Below, in pieces: positions 53,469 to 62,093 of a stretch of 64,000 nt of DNA (position 1 is the stretch's first letter; each line of letters opens with the position of its first letter). Below the pieces are notes generated by a model. It saw only the letters and a list, made by a program, of their open reading frames with translations. It did no database searches and was not told the DNA's origin. The position numbers and the translations under genes are program-made. This stretch comes from Dorea_A amylophila (lineage in GTDB: Bacteria; Bacillota; Clostridia; Lachnospirales; Lachnospiraceae). The DNA is taken from assembly GCF_025567265.1 (NCBI RefSeq), contig NZ_JAOQJW010000006.1:62001-126000 (forward strand), given 5' to 3'.

Positions 53469-54413
53469 ATGAGAATGATGAAAAACAACAATAATGAAAC
53501 AGTTATGGTGATCGGGATTGATCATGGTTATGGAAACATGAAAACTGCCACCAGATGTTTTCCATCCGGTGTAGCCAGATATGACAAGGAGCCAATCTTT
53601 CAGAACAATCTTCTTGTTTACAATGGCATGTATTACCAGATCGGAGAGGAACACAAGGAGTTCTGTGCAGAGAAAACGCAGGATGAGGACTATTATGTGC
53701 TGACACTGGCAGCTATTGCAAGGGAACTGGATGGGAAAGGTATGAACCGGGCAACGGTACATATCGCAGCCGGACTTCCCCTTACCTGGGTAGCTACACA
53801 GAAAGAAGATTTCCAGAAATATCTTCTCCAGAATGAATGTGTAGATTTCACATTCCGTAATAAAGAATATCATGTGGAGTTTGCAGGAGCTGATATTTAC
53901 CCACAGGGATTTGCAGCAGCCTTTTACCGCTTACAGGATTTCAAAGGAATCAATATGCTTGTGGATATTGGAAACGGAACTATGAACATCATGTATATCA
54001 ACAATTCCCGTCCATTAGAGAAGAAATGCTTTACAGAGAAATATGGAACACACCAGTGTGTGCTTGCAGTCAGGGAATCTTTGCTGAAAGAACTTGGAAC
54101 AGTGGTAGACGATCTGGTGATTGAGCAGGTCATCCGTATCGGGACAGCAGATATTGGAGAGAAATATCTGGCAGTCATTCGCAAAGCTGCCGGAGATTAT
54201 ACAAAAGAAATCTTCCATAAGCTGAGAGATCGGGAATATAATCCAGAACTGATGCGTCTGTATGTGGTCGGCGGTGGCGGTTGTATGATCCAGAATTTTG
54301 GAGAATATGAGAAGAGCCGAGTGACAATTGTACGGGACATCTGTGCCACAGCGAAAGGCTATGAAGCAATGACCGTAAGGAAAATCCAGAGAAACGGAGG
54401 GATGCTTGTATGA
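53469..54413 (+). CDS. ParM/StbA-like actin-family segregation ATPase
   Basis: This ~314-residue actin-like ATPase has phosphate 1 VIGIDHGYGNMKTA, phosphate 2 MLVDIGNGTMNIMYI and adenosine-site LYVVGGGGCMIQNF. It should polymerise to push plasmid copies apart, helping the excised element be inherited. Its stop overlaps the start of the next gene (ATGA), as expected for a parM-parR pair. Several Met codons cluster at the start; ATG 53469, six bases after GAGGT, is chosen over 53463, 53475 and 53478. Confidence 0.85.
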   Translation: MRMMKNNNNETVMVIGIDHGYGNMKTATRCFPSGVARYDKEPIFQNNLLVYNGMYYQIGEEHKEFCAEKTQDEDYYVLTLAAIARELDGKGMNRATVHIAAGLPLTWVATQKEDFQKYLLQNECVDFTFRNKEYHVEFAGADIYPQGFAAAFYRLQDFKGINMLVDIGNGTMNIMYINNSRPLEKKCFTEKYGTHQCVLAVRESLLKELGTVVDDLVIEQVIRIGTADIGEKYLAVIRKAAGDYTKEIFHKLRDREYNPELMRLYVVGGGGCMIQNFGEYEKSRVTIVRDICATAKGYEAMTVRKIQRNGGMLV

Positions 54414-54862
54414 GAAAAGAACGGAAAATCATCAACACAAATATCCGTTTGAATCTTTGTGATGAACAGGACAGGCAGGCATGGGAATATTTGCAGACGA
54501 TGGACAGGGAAAAATATAAATCGTACACCAGAGCAGTTGTAGTTGCTTTAAACGATTATTTTTCCAGAGAGTACAGGAATGAAGCAGATCCGTATCTGGA
54601 AACCAGAGAAAAGGAAGATGTGTTTCTGGAAAGGGTGGAAACAGCTATCCGGGATGGAGTGAAAGAATCCGTCCCGATGGCTATAGCGAAGAATCTGATG
54701 GAAATACTTGTACCGTTTGTAAAAGAATCGGTAGGAGAAATTAATCTGCCGGACAGAACACTAACAATGGAGAAAACGGATGGAGAGATCGCAGAAGATA
54801 ATCTGGACTGGGAGAAAGAAGCTGATATGGATGCAGCACTGGATTTTGCGGATAGTTTTTAG
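54410..54862 (+). CDS. ParR-like adaptor protein
   Basis: This 150-residue protein has an N-terminal ribbon-helix-helix-like region (KIINTNIRLNLCDEQDRQAWEYL ... YKSYTRAVVVALNDYF) and an acidic C-terminal tail (ENLDWEKEADMDAALDFADSF-type). In ParM systems the RHH protein binds the centromere and its acidic tail caps the filament. The four-base overlap with the ParM-like gene supports this role. It is assigned by pattern and context. Confidence 0.65.
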   Translation: MRKERKIINTNIRLNLCDEQDRQAWEYLQTMDREKYKSYTRAVVVALNDYFSREYRNEADPYLETREKEDVFLERVETAIRDGVKESVPMAIAKNLMEILVPFVKESVGEINLPDRTLTMEKTDGEIAEDNLDWEKEADMDAALDFADSF

Positions 54863-54881
54863 CTGTCTGTAAAAAGGAAAA

Positions 54882-54916
54882 GCAGTCCGGTTTGCATAAA
54901 ATAAATCGGACTGCCT
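54882..54916. terminator. terminator between parR-like gene and XRE gene
   Basis: GCAGTCCG (54882-54889) pairs with CGGACTGC (54907-54914), with A-rich flank on the left and CTTAAG on the right. It is shared by convergent genes. Confidence 0.75.
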
Positions 54917-55149
54917 TAAGTGGAGCTATTCTTTTTTCTTGGGTAAGGACGTTTATCATCTGTCAGGTTTAGCAGATAGTCAACGCTGGTGTTATGAAAT
55001 TCAGCCAGTTTAATCAGAATGTGAGTAGGGATATCGACATCACCACATTCATAATTACTGTAAATACGCTGACTGCAATTCAGAATTTCACCCATATTCT
55101 TCTGCGTAAGGTCACGATCTTCACGCAGATCCCGTATTCTCTGATACAT
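54916..55149 (-). CDS. XRE-family HTH regulator
   Basis: This 77-residue protein has a Cro/CI HTH (LTQKNMGEILNCSQRIYSNYECGDVDIPTHILIKLAEF), then VDYLLNLTDDKRPYP. It is probably the repressor that controls element genes from the divergent region 55150-55255. Repeated TAGCGAGAAATTCGC-like dyads near 55184-55218 (TTAGCGAGATATTCACTA and ATAGCGAGAAATTCGCTA) are good operator candidates. The start is ATG 55149, with AGAGGTG upstream on the minus strand. Confidence 0.88.
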   Translation of the reverse strand: MYQRIRDLREDRDLTQKNMGEILNCSQRIYSNYECGDVDIPTHILIKLAEFHNTSVDYLLNLTDDKRPYPRKKNSST

Positions 55150-55179
55150 GCGTTTCACCTCTAGCATAATAATAACTTA

Positions 55180-55220
55180 GCGAGATATTCACTATTGAAA
55201 TATAGCGAGAAATTCGCTAC
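55180..55220. promoter_or_regulatory. direct/dyad repeats, candidate operators of the XRE regulator
   Basis: Two similar 15-18 bp units, TAGCGAGATATTCACTA (55180-55196) and TAGCGAGAAATTCGCTA (55202-55218), lie in tandem between the XRE gene and the divergent small membrane protein gene. The second is nearly palindromic (TAGCGA ... TCGCTA). Spacing of about 22 bp puts them on nearly the same helix face. Confidence 0.6.
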
Positions 55221-55255
55221 ACTGAATTTAAAAATGCAGGAGGGAGAAGTACAGA

Positions 55256-55519
55256 GTGAAAGAGAAAGTGAAAAAGGTGCTGGTGTGGATTTTTGAATTT
55301 GTTTTATTTTGTGGATATTTCTATGTTTTATTCGTGAATCTGGTATGTGGATTTGGATATGGAGGGATAAGCAGCAGAGGACAGGCAATAAAGATTTTAT
55401 GTGCTTCGTTCTTCCTTGCAGTGGGACTTCCCGGATTGATCTGGTATCAGCATCGCAGACTTATGAAACTGGAGAATTTATTGCATGACCTGTTTGAAAT
55501 TTGCGACAAAATAAAATAG
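55256..55519 (+). CDS. small two-helix membrane protein
   Basis: This 87-residue protein has two hydrophobic helices (VLVWIFEFVLFCGYFYVLFV and ILCASFFLAVGLPGLIWY) and a short C-terminal amphipathic tail (LENLLHDLFEICDKI). GTG 55256 follows AGGAGGGAGAAG. It is divergent from the XRE regulator and may be controlled by it. No family is recognised. Confidence 0.6.
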   Translation: MKEKVKKVLVWIFEFVLFCGYFYVLFVNLVCGFGYGGISSRGQAIKILCASFFLAVGLPGLIWYQHRRLMKLENLLHDLFEICDKIK

Positions 55520-56271
55520 CAGTAATAGAAAAATAGACTGACAGTAAGGAAAGCTTTACGGAAACAGAATAGCAGAAAAAGGTAATGGCAGTGATGGCAT
55601 TTCTATTGGTAAAAATCAGTGAAATGTTCATGACTGCTATTTTTATGCTTTTCAGCAGAAATGGAAAGTGATTCAGAAAAAGAAAAGCAGAAATAACAGC
55701 GAAATATGGCAGAGAGGCATTTGCAGATGGAAAACGTTGTATAAGCAAGGCAAAGAAGAAATATAGAGTGCCGGATACGGCACATGATTGTCCGATACTT
55801 CGCATCGGAGTGATGCATGAACAGCCTGTTTCAGAAAGAGAAAATCTATCGAAATGGGAGCTTTTCTCTTTCTGAAACAGGCTGTCCCTGCACCACAAAA
55901 CCACCGTCATCTCCATTTTGATCTGATAACGTAGGGTGGAAAATATGGCTTGGTGGGTGTCGGTTCAGTGGTGGGGAGATGACAGGCAAGTTTCGCAAAG
56001 TGGCAAGCCACTCTGCACCGGAGCCAGCCTTTGGGCTGTTCCTAAACTTGCCAGAGGGCTCTGCCCCTTGGAACCCCGGCACGTCAATGGCGTAAGTATC
56101 CCTGCGAAATCTCCACCGGACATTCCTACGGAACACTTACTGATTGACTAGGGTTTCACCCTGCACCCACCAAAGGGGCGTTGCCCCTTATGGAATCCCT
56201 GTAAATTTTAGCCGAAACGCTGTGTCTGTTGATAAAGAATGAAAATGAAGCAAGAAAGGAGACAAAAGCCT
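55520..56271 (+). other. gene-free region with candidate origin of transfer
   Basis: About 750 bases without a convincing gene. The left half is purine-rich and AT-rich. A perfect 24-bp inverted repeat lies at 55821-55885. From 55920 the DNA becomes GC-rich and holds short dyads: AGGGT-TTC-ACCCT (56150-56162) and AAGGGGC-GTT-GCCCCTT (56173-56189). Position directly upstream of mobC and the relaxase gene makes this the likely oriT. The nick site is not identifiable by eye. Confidence 0.55.
55821..55885. repeat. perfect 24-bp inverted repeat
   Basis: Arms 55821-55844 and 55862-55885 are exact reverse complements (beginning ACAGCCTGTTTCAG) with a 17-base loop. There is no T run. It could be a single-strand origin, a recombination site or part of oriT. 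Confidence 0.85.
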
Positions 56272-56652
56272 ATGAGAAAACGAAATCATACAGTAACCAT
56301 ACGGAGGAATAACGAGGAATATAATCTGCTTCAAAACAAAGTGAAAGAATCCGGAAGAACACAGCAGGAAGTTGTAATAAAAGCAATCGCAGATTTGAAG
56401 ATAGCTTCTACAGAGGAAGTGGAAGAACTGAAAAGATTGAACCAGATGTTTGCAGATATTCTCAGTCAGCTTCGTGGAGCTACTACAAATATCAATCAGA
56501 TTGCAAGAAAGCTGCATACAGATGGAGAAGTTCCAAATGACAGTACACTGTATTTCCTCAATAAAAATATTCTTAAGTACCGGAAGGAGAGTGAAAAGAT
56601 ATGGCTATTAATAAGACGATTAATAAGCGGACAAATTCACATGGAGCAATGA
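56272..56652 (+). CDS. mobC: MobC-type mobilization (relaxosome) protein
   Basis: This 126-residue basic protein has an N-terminal RHH-like region (HTVTIRRNNEEYNLLQNKVKESGRTQQEVVIKAI) and the MobC segment LRGATTNINQIARKLHTDGE. MobC helps open oriT for the relaxase. ATG 56272 is nine bases after AAGGAG; an in-frame ATG at 56239 is less likely. The gene overlaps the relaxase by 52 bp. Confidence 0.85.
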   Translation: MRKRNHTVTIRRNNEEYNLLQNKVKESGRTQQEVVIKAIADLKIASTEEVEELKRLNQMFADILSQLRGATTNINQIARKLHTDGEVPNDSTLYFLNKNILKYRKESEKIWLLIRRLISGQIHMEQ

Positions 56653-57842
56653 GAAACTGCATCGAATATGTTTTGCGACAGGACAAGACAAGTGAACTGC
56701 TTACTTATGTAACAGGTCCGTACTGCCATGATGAGATTAACTATGATCTGGTGTATAGAACCTTTTTAGAAGAAAAGAAGATGTGGGATAAAGATTCTGG
56801 GAGAATGTACGCTCACAACATTATTTCCTGGCATAAGGACGAGCAGATTACTCCGGAGCAGGCATTAGAATTTGGAAAAGAGTTTGCAGAAAATTGGTTC
56901 AGCGGATTCCAGACCTTAGTGGCTGTGCATAAGGATAAAGATCATATCCACTGCCATCTGGTTACTAATTCAGTGAGTTATGAAGATGGAAGAAAACTGC
57001 ATAATACCAGAAAAGATCTGGAACGTATGAAACAGCTTACCAACCAGATGTGCCGGGAACGTGGACTGACAGTTGCCGAGAAAGGAAAGCACTTTGATGG
57101 AAGCCAGATTGAAAAAGGGGAAGTCATTGCATGGAGCAAAGATAAATATAACTTGTTCCGTCAACAGGTAAAGGAAAGTTTTGTAGCGGACTGTGCAATG
57201 GCGGTATTAAAGGCACTGGAAAATTGTATCAGCAAAGAAAAGTTTATAGAAAAAATGAAACAGTTTGGATGGAACGTAAACTGGACAGATAAACGGAAGC
57301 ACATCACATTTCAGAATCAGGATGGAAAGAAAGTGCGAGACAGCAATCTGTCAAAAACATTTCATCTTGATATCAGCAAGGAGGGACTAGAGAATGAATT
57401 TAATGGAAATTACGAAAGGGTACGAGCCGAAGCAGAACGAACAAACGGAGCAGATGAAGAGCTTGCCGGATACTACCGACAAGTGGAAGCGGCTTGCGAA
57501 GGAGCAGGCGGCTTCACTGGAGCTAGTGACGGAAGAGAGAGACGAGTTACAGGTGAGAAATCAGAAGATGAACGAGTTTATCCAGAAATTTCAGGAAAGG
57601 ACACACAAGCTGAAAATGGAAAAACAGAATTTATTCTTCGAGAATCACGAAATGCAAGACGAAATTCGGAAATTAAACGACGAAATTCATCGTTTGACAA
57701 CCGAACTGTCCGAAACGCAGAAGTTGAATCGATCGCTTCAGCAGAGCAACGACGATTTGAGGAACAGAAACGGCTTGAAGAGCAGGAGCGAACAAGAGCA
57801 GCTCGAAGAAGAAATAAAAGACGTTCGGGACCAGAACTCTAA
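56601..57842 (+). CDS. MobA/VirD2-type relaxase
   Basis: This 413-residue relaxase has its catalytic domain in residues ~1-240. A candidate nucleophile Tyr lies near the N-terminus (CIEYVLRQ), and the metal-binding HKDKDHIHCHLVTN is at ~113-126. It nicks oriT and leads the strand into the recipient. The last ~150 residues are hydrophilic, low complexity and highly charged (EQRRFEEQKRLEEQERTRAARRR) and coincide with the overlapping gene at 57394 in another frame. MobC lies upstream with overlap. Confidence 0.88.
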   Translation: MAINKTINKRTNSHGAMRNCIEYVLRQDKTSELLTYVTGPYCHDEINYDLVYRTFLEEKKMWDKDSGRMYAHNIISWHKDEQITPEQALEFGKEFAENWFSGFQTLVAVHKDKDHIHCHLVTNSVSYEDGRKLHNTRKDLERMKQLTNQMCRERGLTVAEKGKHFDGSQIEKGEVIAWSKDKYNLFRQQVKESFVADCAMAVLKALENCISKEKFIEKMKQFGWNVNWTDKRKHITFQNQDGKKVRDSNLSKTFHLDISKEGLENEFNGNYERVRAEAERTNGADEELAGYYRQVEAACEGAGGFTGASDGRERRVTGEKSEDERVYPEISGKDTQAENGKTEFILRESRNARRNSEIKRRNSSFDNRTVRNAEVESIASAEQRRFEEQKRLEEQERTRAARRRNKRRSGPEL

Positions 57843-58488
57843 ATTGCAGATACAGGTGAATAAATCATCTGTTGAGGCAGTAGATGAAGCACAGAAGAAA
57901 CAGAAAGAAGCAAAGAAAAAGGCTAGAACAATAGAATACCAGTTTAATAAGGCACAAGAAGAAGTAAAGACTGTGAAGAAAAAAACAGATTGTGAAATAA
58001 AAAAGTTGAAAAATGAAGCGAAAGAAAAGGAAACATTCTGGATGATAGCTTATATAATCTTGGTTTTGTTGACAGTAATAAAAAATACAGTATTTCAAAA
58101 AGATCTATTTGCTTGCATAACTGTTCCATTGAGGTTTTGGTATAGATATATAGAGTGGTTAATCCATCCATCAGAATTAAATATTTTAGGTGAGCGAGAG
58201 TATTTTTCAGCAGGATGGTCGTGGTTTTTGAGAATTATGGCTATTCTTATTTTTCTTGGACTAGGAATAAGTGGTGAGATATTTGTGTTGAGGAAGATAG
58301 AGCAGTATCGAAAAGCATGGGATAAATATTCTATATGGATTCTGCTTATCAGCGTGACATCGATTGCTGTAACAGGTGATGTGGTGAGAAAGTATATTCC
58401 AATAAATCTTATATTACTCTTAGGAATTATAAATATTGTTACCATGGAAATAAGAATTTATTACCATGACACTAATGAATTATATTAA
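57394..58488 (+). CDS. coiled-coil membrane protein overprinted on the relaxase gene
   Basis: This 364-residue protein starts inside the relaxase gene and overlaps it by 449 bp in a different frame. It has its own textbook ribosome site (AAGGAGGG at 57378-57385, eight bases before ATG 57394). Residues ~25-215 are a long heptad-like coiled coil (ELQVRNQKMNEFIQKFQERT ...), followed by four TM helices (WMIAYIILVLLTVI, FLRIMAILIFLGLGISGEIF, YSIWILLISVTSIAVTG, INLILLLGIINIVTM). A role in mobilization or coupling to the transfer machinery is inferred from its place only. The C-terminal unique part is AT-rich. Confidence 0.8.
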   Translation: MNLMEITKGYEPKQNEQTEQMKSLPDTTDKWKRLAKEQAASLELVTEERDELQVRNQKMNEFIQKFQERTHKLKMEKQNLFFENHEMQDEIRKLNDEIHRLTTELSETQKLNRSLQQSNDDLRNRNGLKSRSEQEQLEEEIKDVRDQNSKLQIQVNKSSVEAVDEAQKKQKEAKKKARTIEYQFNKAQEEVKTVKKKTDCEIKKLKNEAKEKETFWMIAYIILVLLTVIKNTVFQKDLFACITVPLRFWYRYIEWLIHPSELNILGEREYFSAGWSWFLRIMAILIFLGLGISGEIFVLRKIEQYRKAWDKYSIWILLISVTSIAVTGDVVRKYIPINLILLLGIINIVTMEIRIYYHDTNELY

Positions 58489-58508
58489 AACGCGTCATGG
58501 TTATTAAA

Positions 58509-58552
58509 AATCAAATTTGATTATTGACAATCAAATAAACAAATGCTATAGT
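58509..58552 (+). promoter_or_regulatory. strong promoter with AATCAA/TTGATT operator array
   Basis: TTGACA (58524-58529) and TATAGT (58547-58552) are 17 bases apart. The palindrome AATCAAATTTGATT (58509-58522) abuts the -35, and a third half-site AATCAA (58530-58535) follows it, making an inverted pair across the -35 box. A TTGATT also occurs at about 58566. The arrangement suggests tight repression of the restriction-modification operon. Confidence 0.75.
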
Positions 58553-58597
58553 GAACACAAGGAAATTGATTGTGAATAACCAAAGGAGGAAACAGGG

Positions 58598-60331
58598 TTG
58601 AATATTTCAGTTAAAGAGTTAAAAGAAAAAGAAGGCTCGAAAGTTGAAGAAATTAGTTGGAATATTTCAAACAGGATGAGAGAACTTGGACTAGGAAATA
58701 CATCTACATCCATGTATGGAGGATTTTGCTTAGCGTATGTAGCGTATTTATCTTTAAAAAATAAGATAAACGATGTATATCAGTTAGTAAAATATATGGA
58801 ACTGACTTTTTCACCGGAGAGAGTCAGTTTCATAAAAGGAAATATTGAAAATTTATGGAATGTGGCAATAGAAATCGGAGAAGCATATTCAGAAGAAACA
58901 CTTTTAGCAGTAGTATTGTGGTGGCCATTGCAAGGAAATAAATTTATGGGAGAATGCGAAACCCCACAGAGTGTTGTAAAGTTGGCAAATGAGATACTTC
59001 AAATTTCAAATGATAAAACAGCAGATTTCTGTAGTGGAATTGGAACATTTCTAGTGAATGCTATAGAAAGAAACCCAGAATCACAGTTTTATGGCGTAGA
59101 GCTTGTAACCGAGGTCAAAGAAGTAGCAGAAATTAGAACGGAATTAATTTCTGATCGGGTGAAAATTGAGCAAAAATCAGTTCTGGACATAGATGACAAT
59201 TTGATGTTTGATAAAATATTCTGTGATTATCCTTGGGGGATAAGGGTGAAAGAGAGCATTGGAAACAACGAGGAATTAGAAGCGATATATAATATTATAC
59301 CGGAAGTACAGAAAGCAACTGCGGGAGACTGGGTATTTATTATAAATGTCATGAATCATCTCGACAAACATGGAAAAGCGGTTGTTTCGGTGAGTAATGG
59401 AGTGACTTGGAACGGAGGAATCAATACAGTAATCCGCGAAAAATTTGTAAAAAAAGGATTTGTCGAGGCGGTGATAGCACTTCCATCCAATTTGTATTCG
59501 AATACTGGAATTGCCTGTTCATTACTGGTATTAAGCAGAAATAATAAAAATATAAGAATGATAGATGCAACGGAGATGGTCTCAGTTGGACGAAGACAGA
59601 ATGTTCTTAGTGATGAAAATATTTCTAAAATTATTGAATTGTTGAATACAGATGACGATAACTCAAAGCTAGTTTTGGGTGAAGAGGTGGCAAAAAATGA
59701 ATACACTCTTAATCCGTCAAGATATCTTCAAAAAGAGATGCCCATAAAAAACGGTGTAGCATTTGAATCTGTGATAAAGAACATAACAAGAGGAGCACAG
59801 ATTAAAGCAACGATTTTAGATGAAATTGTATCTGATGAACCAACGAACATGCAGTATTTGATGCTGGCAAATATAAAGGATGGTATTATTAGTGATGATC
59901 TTCCTTATTTGAAAGAAATGAATCCTAAATACGAGAAATATTGTATTAAAAATGGAAGTCTCGTAATTTCTAAAAATGTATCTCCGGTAAAAATGGCAAT
60001 TGCATCCGTAAAAGAAGGAAATAAGATTTTAGCAAATGGTAATCTTTATGTTATTGAGTTAGATGAAGATAAGATAAATCCTTACTTTTTGAAAGCATAT
60101 TTGGAAAGTGAAAATGGAAAAGCAGCCTTATCTAGAGTAGCAGTAGGGGCTACTTTATTAAATCTGCCGGTTGAAGGATTGAAAAAAATAACAATTCCAT
60201 TGCCTGACTTAAAAAGTCAGAAGATAATTGCAGATAAATATTACGCCAAGATAAATGAAATAAAAGAATTGAAATACAAATTAGAAAAGGCAACAGCAGA
60301 ATTAGAACATATTTATACGGAGGAAAAATAA
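58598..60331 (+). CDS. N-6 DNA methylase fused to a specificity (TRD) domain
   Basis: This 577-residue protein joins an HsdM-like methyltransferase (residues ~1-350) to an HsdS-type target recognition domain plus coiled coil (~385-577; PLPDLKSQKIIADKYYAKINEIKELKYKLEKA). The SAM motif DFCSGIGTF begins at D143. The catalytic motif, usually NPPF/NPPY, reads DYPWG (210-214), a deviation that could alter or abolish catalysis. The protein is thus an M-S chain standing beside a complete hsdM-hsdS pair. TTG 58598 is eight bases after AAAGGAGG. Its stop abuts the hsdM start with no gap. It may be a second methylase, a regulator or a protective subunit. Confidence 0.8.
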   Translation: MNISVKELKEKEGSKVEEISWNISNRMRELGLGNTSTSMYGGFCLAYVAYLSLKNKINDVYQLVKYMELTFSPERVSFIKGNIENLWNVAIEIGEAYSEETLLAVVLWWPLQGNKFMGECETPQSVVKLANEILQISNDKTADFCSGIGTFLVNAIERNPESQFYGVELVTEVKEVAEIRTELISDRVKIEQKSVLDIDDNLMFDKIFCDYPWGIRVKESIGNNEELEAIYNIIPEVQKATAGDWVFIINVMNHLDKHGKAVVSVSNGVTWNGGINTVIREKFVKKGFVEAVIALPSNLYSNTGIACSLLVLSRNNKNIRMIDATEMVSVGRRQNVLSDENISKIIELLNTDDDNSKLVLGEEVAKNEYTLNPSRYLQKEMPIKNGVAFESVIKNITRGAQIKATILDEIVSDEPTNMQYLMLANIKDGIISDDLPYLKEMNPKYEKYCIKNGSLVISKNVSPVKMAIASVKEGNKILANGNLYVIELDEDKINPYFLKAYLESENGKAALSRVAVGATLLNLPVEGLKKITIPLPDLKSQKIIADKYYAKINEIKELKYKLEKATAELEHIYTEEK

Positions 60332-62092
60332 ATGGATGAAAATAATAAATTTGATGTAGTTGGAACTAATATAGCAGAGAAAGCGACAATGATCTGGAAT
60401 GTAGCAGATATGCTCCGTGGTCCATTTAAACCGCATGAATATGGATTGGTAATTTTGCCAATGACAGTAGTAAAAAGATTTCATGATTGTTTATTACCGA
60501 CACACAAAGCAGTATTGGAACAGTATGAAAAGGTGAAGAATTTTGCTGTAATTGATGGATTTCTGACGAAGGCTTCCGGTTATCAATTTTATAACATCAG
60601 CAAATATACATTTGAATCTTTATTAGCTGATCCGGAAAATATCGAAGCAAATTTTCGAGATTATCTGAATGGATTTTCTGCAAATGTTCAGGATGTGCTG
60701 GCAAAGTTTGATTTTGATAACATTATCCGCAGAATGGTAGAAAGTAATACCTTGTATCTTGTCATAAAAGAATTTAATTCACAAAAAGGATATCTGGGAC
60801 CAGATAAAATCAGTGCAGTAGACTGTGGATATATTTTTGAAGATTTAGTAAAACGATTCTCCGAATCTTTTGGTGAAGAGGCCGGGGCACATTTTACCAG
60901 TAGAGATATTATCTATTTAATGACGGATTTACTTTTATCAGATGCAGATCTGAGTAAGGGTGGAAATGTAACAGTGTATGATATGGCGATGGGAACATCT
61001 CAGATGCTTAGCTGCATGGAAGAAAGAATTCAGGAACTAAACACGGAGATTGGAGTTACCTGCTTTGGTCAGGAGTTTAATCCCTCTACATTTGCGATTG
61101 CAAAAGCGGATATGATGATTCGTGGGGGTGATCCAAATAATATGAGATTTGGAGATACCCTATCTGAAGATCAGTTTAGCGGATATCAGTTTCAGTATAT
61201 TATTTCAAATCCACCATTCGGAATTGACTGGAAAAGAGAAAAAGCAGCAGTAGAAGCAGAAGCGAAAAAAGGTGAATTGGGAAGATTTGCACCCGGACTT
61301 CCGAAGATATCAGATGGACAGCAGTTGTTTGTATTGAACGGACTTTCTAAGCTAGCTCCAAATGGGAAAATGGCTATTATTCAGAATGGATCACCATTAT
61401 TTTCAGGAGATGCAGGAAGTGGACCGTCAGAGATTAGAAGATATATTCTGGAAAATGACTGGTTGGATGCGATTGTGCAGTTAGGTACAGATATGTTTAT
61501 GAATACTGGTATCAGCACGTATATTTGGATTTGTTCTAAAGACAAACCAATACACAGAGCTGGAAAAGTACAGTTGATTGATGCTTCGCATTGTTTTGAA
61601 GCAAGAAGAAAAAGTATCGGAACAAAAAGAAATGACATTACTGATAAATGCCGTGATCTGATTGTAAAGGCATATGGTGCATTTGAAAATGGAACTATAT
61701 ATGGCGAGAAAGATGGTATTTACTGTCAGAGTAAGATTTTTGATACAGAGGAATTTGGATATCAGAAGATTGTAGTAGAACAGCCACAGAAAGATGAAAA
61801 TGGCGAAATCATATTAAAGAAGGGAAAACCAGTGGCAGATGTGTCCCTGCGTGATACGGAAAAGGTACCGCTGACAGAAGAGATTGAGGAATATTTCAAG
61901 AGAGAAGTATTACCATATGCACCAGAAGCATGGATAGATGAAAAGAAAACGAAAAAAGGATACGAGATTCCAATGACAAGGTACTTTTATGAATATCAGG
62001 CACCGGAACCAGTAGAAGAAATTGCGGTACGCTTACATGAATTGGAGTTGGATATTCAGAGCAGTTTGGATGCTTTGTTTGGGGAGAAATGA
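60332..62092 (+). CDS. hsdM: type I restriction-modification methyltransferase subunit HsdM
   Basis: This 586-residue N-6 adenine methyltransferase has the HsdM N-terminal helical domain (~1-150), the SAM-binding region (VYDMAMGTSQMLSCMEER) and the catalytic SNPPFGIDW. The segment EEAGAHFTSRDIIYLMTDLLL is typical of HsdM. It pairs with HsdS to methylate the recognition site and with HsdR to restrict unmodified DNA. The glycine-rich SAM motif reads MGTSQ rather than the usual GTGG, a mild variation. The start is immediately after the previous stop. Confidence 0.93.
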   Translation: MDENNKFDVVGTNIAEKATMIWNVADMLRGPFKPHEYGLVILPMTVVKRFHDCLLPTHKAVLEQYEKVKNFAVIDGFLTKASGYQFYNISKYTFESLLADPENIEANFRDYLNGFSANVQDVLAKFDFDNIIRRMVESNTLYLVIKEFNSQKGYLGPDKISAVDCGYIFEDLVKRFSESFGEEAGAHFTSRDIIYLMTDLLLSDADLSKGGNVTVYDMAMGTSQMLSCMEERIQELNTEIGVTCFGQEFNPSTFAIAKADMMIRGGDPNNMRFGDTLSEDQFSGYQFQYIISNPPFGIDWKREKAAVEAEAKKGELGRFAPGLPKISDGQQLFVLNGLSKLAPNGKMAIIQNGSPLFSGDAGSGPSEIRRYILENDWLDAIVQLGTDMFMNTGISTYIWICSKDKPIHRAGKVQLIDASHCFEARRKSIGTKRNDITDKCRDLIVKAYGAFENGTIYGEKDGIYCQSKIFDTEEFGYQKIVVEQPQKDENGEIILKKGKPVADVSLRDTEKVPLTEEIEEYFKREVLPYAPEAWIDEKKTKKGYEIPMTRYFYEYQAPEPVEEIAVRLHELELDIQSSLDALFGEK

Positions 62093-62093
62093 T

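Noticed and set aside
55936..56151. 71-residue frame in the region upstream of mobC
   Set aside because: Composition is unlike neighbouring proteins, there is no ribosome site, and the region is better explained as oriT-like DNA with dyads.
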